24,299 bases of DNA from IMG/VR virus record IMGVR_UViG_3300021138_000167, positions 1 to 24,299 of that record; one strand, 5' to 3'. The notes under the pieces are model-generated. The model had not been told where the DNA came from. It made no database searches and saw only the letters and a list, made by a program, of their open reading frames with translations. The position numbers were made by a program, and so were the translations under genes. This stretch comes from a virus. This document shows, one piece after another, positions 19,743 to 24,299 of this stretch (position 1 is its first letter; the number at the start of each line of letters is the position of its first letter).

Positions 19743-20540
19743 ATGACTACGTTCAACTCAACTGGCGCAGTTTCGCAGTCAATTACTCGTGTCGGGCGTT
19801 ATGAGCCTTTTGAGCTTCAAGTTTCACGCAGTCAGATCACTTGGCATACCCCCACAAACATTTTTGGATATGGCACAACTCCCTCTACGGCTGGCTTGTT
19901 TCGTACAGTTTGGGAGAATATGACAACGACTGACTATGTGTTTCCTACGTCTGCAACCACCATGACATTGACTGGCGGAAGTGGCGATACAGCTACCATC
20001 ACGATTGTTGGTTTGGACGCCAATTATAATGTTTTGACCGAAAATCTTGTCCTTAATGGCGCGACAGGCGTTACGACTGGTAATTCTTATTTCCGCATCA
20101 ACAGCATGTATGTTGCGGCAGGGAGCGCCACAAACCCAGCTAATACGGTGACGCTGACTAATGGTGGCGTGACATATGCACAAATTAACACCGCAACCAT
20201 AAATGGCGTCACAAGTAGCATCGGAACATCGCAGATGGCGGTTTATACGGTGCCTGCGGGAAATACATTTTACGGATACCGTTACGGCGCATATTCGTCA
20301 TTCAATGGAAATAGCGCAAACTATACCACTTATCGTTCCATCACCAATTTATCATCTGGTGTGCAGCGTGTTATTGTTCAAACGCCATTCAACACTTCAT
20401 ATGAAGTGCAGCGCCATTTTCCATTTGGATACGCTGCGGGAACGGATTTGCGGTTTCAAATTGCGCCCAGTGCAGCCGTTGCTGCTGTTGTTAGCGTCAA
20501 CATTGGTGGAGTACTTGTGGCCAACGATGGCACATTGTGA
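19743..20540 (+). CDS. virion structural protein, 265 aa
   Basis: The protein begins TGAVSQSITRVGRYEPFELQ and VSRSQITWHTPTNIFGYG, a pattern seen in phage structural proteins, including marine cyanophage ones. The middle is a repetitive beta module (TMTLTGGSGDTATITIVGLD, ANYNVLTENLVLNGATGV) typical of Ig-like phage surface domains, and the end (YEVQRHFPFGYAAGTDLRFQ) is globular. Likely a head-decoration or tail-associated surface protein, but its position in the virion is inferred. AGGAG seven bases before the ATG supports the start. Confidence 0.8.
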   Translation: MTTFNSTGAVSQSITRVGRYEPFELQVSRSQITWHTPTNIFGYGTTPSTAGLFRTVWENMTTTDYVFPTSATTMTLTGGSGDTATITIVGLDANYNVLTENLVLNGATGVTTGNSYFRINSMYVAAGSATNPANTVTLTNGGVTYAQINTATINGVTSSIGTSQMAVYTVPAGNTFYGYRYGAYSSFNGNSANYTTYRSITNLSSGVQRVIVQTPFNTSYEVQRHFPFGYAAGTDLRFQIAPSAAVAAVVSVNIGGVLVANDGTL

Positions 20541-20547
20541 GGATTAG

Positions 20548-21237
20548 ATGACCACGAGCAATACATACAATTACAACCCGTCTTTAGGCGAGCTTGTTTT
20601 GTATGCCTTTAACTTGATTGGCATTCGCAATACTGCATTGCTTCAGGAACATATGGAAGCCGCCAAAATGGCGGCAAACTTGTTGTTGGGGCGTTGGTCA
20701 TCACAGGGTGTAAATTTGTGGTCTGTGGATCTTCAGACGATCCCATTGGTGCAGGGCACATCAACATATTCAGTGCCATCTAACACAATCGTTATGTTAG
20801 ATGCTTATGTGGTTGTAACCAATGGCGGGTACACTACAAATCGACTAATTTTGCCAATTAGTCGTACAGAATATGCGTCTTATCCTAACCCTAATCAGCA
20901 AGGTTTCCCAACAACCTATTGGTTTGATAGGCTTTTGTCGCCAACGGTGACATTGTGGCCCGTGCCGGATGGCAATGAAACTTCGTTTAACTATTACCGT
21001 GTGCGTCAATTGCAGGATGCTGCCTTGGCCAGCGGTACGCAGGTAGAAGTTCCATATTATTTCTTAGAAGCTTTTGCGTATGGTTTGGCTGTACGATTGG
21101 CTATGATTTTTGCCCCTGAAAGGGTAGGATTGCTTAAACCTATTGCTGATGAATCTTATCAGATTGCAGCAAGTCAAAACGTAGAAACCGCGCAACAGTA
21201 CATAAGCCCGACAATTAGTTCTTATTTTCGCGCATAG
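20548..21237 (+). CDS. head-tail adaptor, P22 gp4-like / T7 gp11-like, 229 aa
   Basis: The pattern LGELVLYAFNLIGIRNTALL, AAKMAANLLLGRWSSQGVNL, LILPISRTEYASYPNPNQQG, WFDRLLSPTVTLWPVPDG and PYYFLEAFAYGLAVRLAMIF identifies an adaptor of the P22 gp4/T7 gp11 type. These proteins form a dodecameric ring below the portal, retain packaged DNA and provide the tail attachment site. Length fits the group. AGGATTAG precedes the start, eight bases after the 265-aa gene. This gene is the strongest hint of a podovirus-like tail. Confidence 0.85.
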   Translation: MTTSNTYNYNPSLGELVLYAFNLIGIRNTALLQEHMEAAKMAANLLLGRWSSQGVNLWSVDLQTIPLVQGTSTYSVPSNTIVMLDAYVVVTNGGYTTNRLILPISRTEYASYPNPNQQGFPTTYWFDRLLSPTVTLWPVPDGNETSFNYYRVRQLQDAALASGTQVEVPYYFLEAFAYGLAVRLAMIFAPERVGLLKPIADESYQIAASQNVETAQQYISPTISSYFRA

Positions 21238-21246
21238 GAGGCGTAA

Positions 21247-21981
21247 ATGGCATACGCTTCTCAAGCTGGCAGAGCCAGAACTAGCGCAAAATCTCCGCAA
21301 GCACATGCAATTTGTGATAGATGCGGATTCCGGTACAATTTTGTTAACTTAAAATGGCAATTTGATTGGCGTGGTGCATCTTTGCAAAACCTTAAATTAT
21401 TGGTTTGCAATACGTGCTATGATGCGCCTCAAGAACAACTGCGCGCTATCATTGTTCCAGCAGATCCGACGCCGATTGTGCAAGCGCGTCCAGAAAATTA
21501 TGCTTTAGATTCAACAGATTACGTAACAACGTCTGCGCCAACAGTTTATGATTCTAGAACGGGCATTCCAATTCCATCATCTACTAATATAGTTACTCAA
21601 ACAGGTGATAATGTTACTACGCAGCCTGTTGGCAAGCCATTGGGTTTGGCTCAAGGCGCTGTAATGCCTGTTCAAGAAGGAGTTACATATGGAACTCAGC
21701 TTTTCCCATTATCTGTGTATTCTTTTGGAACTCCAGAAATAACAATTACTTTTTCGTCCAATCATGGTTTGTCTACCAATGACCAAATTTCTGTTTTGGG
21801 GTTGAGCAACAATTTAGCCAATGGATTTTTCTCAATCACGTTTAAAACAAACACCTCCTTCACCTACCAGGCAAATACTGCTATACCATCAGGGTCTCTT
21901 TTGCAGGGGACAACTAAAATAATCACGGCTATAGCGGGTACGCCGTGGAATTATAGCCAGATTGTCCAGACGGGGCCATAA
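21247..21981 (+). CDS. zinc-ribbon-containing phage structural protein, 244 aa
   Basis: The N-terminal domain has ICDRCGFRYNFVNLKWQFDW (Cys23, Cys26) and LLVCNTCYDAPQEQLRAIIV (Cys54, Cys57), giving a four-cysteine zinc-ribbon that resembles a conserved phage family (CxxCGF...WQxDW...CxxCYDxPQEQ). Following ADPTPIVQARPE is a Thr/Ser-rich linker, and residues about 155-244 form an Ig-like domain (EITITFSSNHGLSTNDQISV). It is probably a tail or neck component; it sits between the adaptor and the fibre gene. AGGAGGC precedes the start. Confidence 0.8.
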   Translation: MAYASQAGRARTSAKSPQAHAICDRCGFRYNFVNLKWQFDWRGASLQNLKLLVCNTCYDAPQEQLRAIIVPADPTPIVQARPENYALDSTDYVTTSAPTVYDSRTGIPIPSSTNIVTQTGDNVTTQPVGKPLGLAQGAVMPVQEGVTYGTQLFPLSVYSFGTPEITITFSSNHGLSTNDQISVLGLSNNLANGFFSITFKTNTSFTYQANTAIPSGSLLQGTTKIITAIAGTPWNYSQIVQTGP

Positions 21982-21983
21982 AC

Positions 21984-24299
21984 ATGTCCAACATCACTAT
22001 CCCCGGCTTGCCAGCGGCAATATCTTTAAATGGAACAGAAGAATATTTGGCTGTTCAATCGGGTTCTTCTGTTTATGTAACGACTTCGCAAATCGCCAGC
22101 TACATCAACATCAATTACCCGGCACCGGGCGTTTCCCGTATTTCGACTTCAGGGCCAATAACTGGCGGGCCGATTACATCTACTGGCACAATTGCACTTC
22201 AAACTGCTGGCGTAACAAATGCTTATTTAGCAACTATGACTGCTGGCACTATAAAAGCCAATGTCACAGGTGGACCTGCTACGCCTACAGATGCAACGCC
22301 TAGTTCTATTTTAGATCTTTTTGGTTCTACGCAAGGCATGACATTATATCGTGGTGCAAGCGGCTGGGCTGCTTTGGCTGGCAGTGGAACCAATACACTT
22401 TTGAGCCTTAGCGGATCCACGTCTAATCCGGCTTGGCAAACGCTTTCTTATATGATCGACAATGCTATTAACAGTGCGTCCGCGCAAGGCACTATTCTTT
22501 ATCGTGGGGCATCTACGTGGTCTTCACTAGCTCCGGGTACAAATAATCAATTTTTGCAGACAAAAGGGTCTAGCGCCAATCCGCAGTGGTCTACTGCGGT
22601 TACAAGTGTAGATGTTAGCGGCGGAACAACAGGTCTTACAACTAGCGGAGGTCCAGTCACATCAACTGGAACTATTACATTAGCAGGTACGCTTGCCATT
22701 GCTAACGGCGGAACTGGACAAACAACTGCTTCCGCTGCATTTAACGCATTGTCGCCAATAACATCAACGGGCGATTTGATCCTTGGCAATGGCACAAATA
22801 GCGCCACGCGCCTTGGAATTGGGTCAAATACATATGTTCTAACTTCCAATGGAACAACGGCATCTTGGCAGCCAGCCACTGGTGGTGGTTCAGGAACTGT
22901 AGCTTCCGGGACAGCGGGCCAGCTTACATACTATAGCTCAACTGGCACCACGGTATCCGGCAACGCCGACGCCACCATCAGCGGCGGCGCTCTGACACTT
23001 GGTGTTGCGGGTACAACAGCGGGCAGCACTGTATTTTCTGGAAGCACTTCCGGTGCAGTGACGGTGAAGTCTGCCGCTGCGGCTGGCACTTGGACTATGA
23101 CCCTGCCAACAACGGCGGGCACCAATGGATATGTGCTTTCTACAGATGGGACCGGCATTACAAGCTGGGTCGCCACGTCTGGCGGTGGTGGCACCGTTAC
23201 AAGCGTCAATGTCAGTGGCGGCACAACGGGTTTGACAACCAGTGGCGGCCCAGTTACGGGGTCAGGCACTATTACTTTGGCGGGCACTCTAGCTATCGCC
23301 AATGGAGGTACGGGGCAAACAACAGCTTCTGCCGGATTTAATGCTCTGTCACCAATCACCACAACTGGCGATTTAATTATTGGCAACGGCACGAATAGCG
23401 CCGCGCGGCTTGCCATCGGCACCAATGGATATGTGCTGACATCCAATGGAACCACGGCTTCATGGGCCGCATCAACTGGCGGCGTGACTTCGTTCTCTGC
23501 GGGAACGACAGGGCTTACGCCTAGCACGGGGACAACTGGTGCTATTACCCTAGCCGGAACCCTTGGGGTTGCTAATGGTGGAACAGGCGCTACAACCCTA
23601 ACTGGTTACGTTAAGGGAAGCGGAACAAGCGCATTAACGGCATCTTCTACCATTCCGAACACGGATATTTCCGGTTTGGGAACCATGTCGGTGCAGTCTG
23701 CTACGTCTGTCGCTATCACTGGCGGCACGATCAATGGGACAAGCGTTGGGGCAACAACCCCAAGCACAGGCGCATTTACTTCAGTCTCAGCCAACCTGAC
23801 AATTACTGGGTCATTATCTGCCGGTGCTTATTCCTACGGATCGCTTTCTTACAGCGATACTGGAATTTTTGCATCATATAATACCAACACCAATAGCTAC
23901 GCCCAAATAATTTTGGCTAATGGCAGTGCTGGCACTGCTGCTTCGACTGACTTTATTGTTGGCAACAACAATACAACCGCCACAACATATTTTGGCGATT
24001 TCGGGATGAATAGTTCTGCATTTAGCGGAACTGGTTCCTTAAATGCGCCTAATGCAGTTTTCTTAGCGTCCACGTCTGCCGATTTGGCTATTGGTACGAA
24101 CACTGCAAATGCCATTCATTTTGTAGTTAATGGCGGTTCTACCGATGCCATGACGATCAACTCGTCAGGGGCAATTAGCGTCGGAACATGGAATGGTACG
24201 GCTATTGGGGCTGCTTACGGTGGCACCGGCGTGGCGAACAATGCCGCCAGCACACTGACGATCAGCGGAGCTTACGCCACGACCCTGACGGTCAGCGGC
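21984..24299 (+). CDS. tail fibre-like repeat protein, partial (772 codons to window edge)
   Basis: The frame starting MSNITIPGLPAAISLNGTEE has no stop to the right edge. It is Gly/Thr/Ser/Ala-rich with the fibre motif NGGTGxTT at several sites. A 97-residue module occurs twice, at 22599-22889 and 23196-23486 (VTSVxVSGGTTGLTTSGGPV through YVLTSNGTTASW), and a shortened third copy starts at 23484. Further modules TWTMTLPTTAGTNGYVLSTD resemble phage tail-fibre and tailspike stalks. A host-binding or chaperone tip would lie beyond the window. The ribosome binding site is poor. It is the first gene after the zinc-ribbon protein, with two bases between. Confidence 0.85.
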   Translation, partial: MSNITIPGLPAAISLNGTEEYLAVQSGSSVYVTTSQIASYININYPAPGVSRISTSGPITGGPITSTGTIALQTAGVTNAYLATMTAGTIKANVTGGPATPTDATPSSILDLFGSTQGMTLYRGASGWAALAGSGTNTLLSLSGSTSNPAWQTLSYMIDNAINSASAQGTILYRGASTWSSLAPGTNNQFLQTKGSSANPQWSTAVTSVDVSGGTTGLTTSGGPVTSTGTITLAGTLAIANGGTGQTTASAAFNALSPITSTGDLILGNGTNSATRLGIGSNTYVLTSNGTTASWQPATGGGSGTVASGTAGQLTYYSSTGTTVSGNADATISGGALTLGVAGTTAGSTVFSGSTSGAVTVKSAAAAGTWTMTLPTTAGTNGYVLSTDGTGITSWVATSGGGGTVTSVNVSGGTTGLTTSGGPVTGSGTITLAGTLAIANGGTGQTTASAGFNALSPITTTGDLIIGNGTNSAARLAIGTNGYVLTSNGTTASWAASTGGVTSFSAGTTGLTPSTGTTGAITLAGTLGVANGGTGATTLTGYVKGSGTSALTASSTIPNTDISGLGTMSVQSATSVAITGGTINGTSVGATTPSTGAFTSVSANLTITGSLSAGAYSYGSLSYSDTGIFASYNTNTNSYAQIILANGSAGTAASTDFIVGNNNTTATTYFGDFGMNSSAFSGTGSLNAPNAVFLASTSADLAIGTNTANAIHFVVNGGSTDAMTINSSGAISVGTWNGTAIGAAYGGTGVANNAASTLTISGAYATTLTVSG
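22599..23599 (+). repeat. coding repeat of tail-fibre module (2.4 copies)
   Basis: Two 291-base units, 22599-22889 and 23196-23486, encode nearly identical 97-residue modules; a partial third copy runs 23484-23599. In the 40 codons starting VSGGTTGL I count 28 synonymous and 2 amino-acid-changing codon differences between units one and two, so the DNA copies are old or come from different sources, and the protein is conserved. Confidence 0.85.

Noticed and set aside
22931-23527. 198-aa minus-strand frame rich in Pro and Val
   Set aside because: Antisense of the tail-fibre Gly/Thr repeats; no ribosome binding site and no family resemblance.

Overview
The window reads as part of a tailed bacteriophage (or prophage) genome. 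The rightward genes form a head-assembly and packaging block: terminase large subunit, P22-type portal, GroES-like protein, scaffold, Mu gpT-like capsid, head-tail adaptor and the start of a tail-fibre gene. Portal size, scaffold and a gp4-like adaptor suggest podovirus-like (P22-like) morphology; this is inference, since the tail genes lie mostly beyond the right edge. Several small proteins resemble conserved phage/plasmid proteins I associate with Alphaproteobacteria, so an alphaproteobacterial host is my best guess. No integrase, repressor, lysis or polymerase gene is visible, so lifestyle cannot be judged.

Layout. (1) 26-2178, leftward: a tight operon of small genes (245, 26, 59, 74, 92, 41 and 98 aa) joined by ATGA overlaps, with two tiny membrane peptides too short for routine ORF calling. 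Its lower part is saturated with the tetranucleotide GACC/GGTC. (2) 2343-3062, rightward: three small conserved proteins, then a bidirectional terminator shared with a leftward 49-aa gene (3117-3266). Both leftward units start from TTGACA promoters whose -35 box lies inside the palindrome CTGTCA-ATA-TGACA(G), a likely shared operator. (3) 3433-4113, rightward: a terminase-small-subunit-like HTH protein whose promoter contains a different 15-bp palindrome. (4) 4114-4720: a repeat-rich region with a small basic protein. (5) 4721-4795: tRNA-Gln(UUG). (6) 4928-6733: AT-rich small genes, including a KGG stress-type protein, a stand-alone DnaA domain IV protein and a nuclease-like protein. (7) 6733-13636: terminase, an 82-aa protein, portal, and three unusual proteins (329, 191, 350 aa), ending at a terminator. 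(8) 13749-15872: 69-aa protein, GroES-like protein, scaffold and a 190-aa protein, ending at a terminator. (9) 15921-19315: a self-contained capsid operon with its own promoter, leader hairpin, four genes (205 aa, capsid, 397 aa, His-rich 147 aa) and terminator. (10) 19331 to the right edge: two small basic proteins, a 265-aa structural protein, the adaptor, a zinc-ribbon protein and a tail-fibre gene that runs off the edge.

The least explained signals are: the GGTCGGTC motif written into four different genes in one reading frame as Arg-Ser-Val; the shared palindromic operator on both leftward promoters; and a short basic/His-Gly-Gly motif scattered through four otherwise unrelated virion-region proteins, one of which is about 15% histidine and closes the capsid operon.
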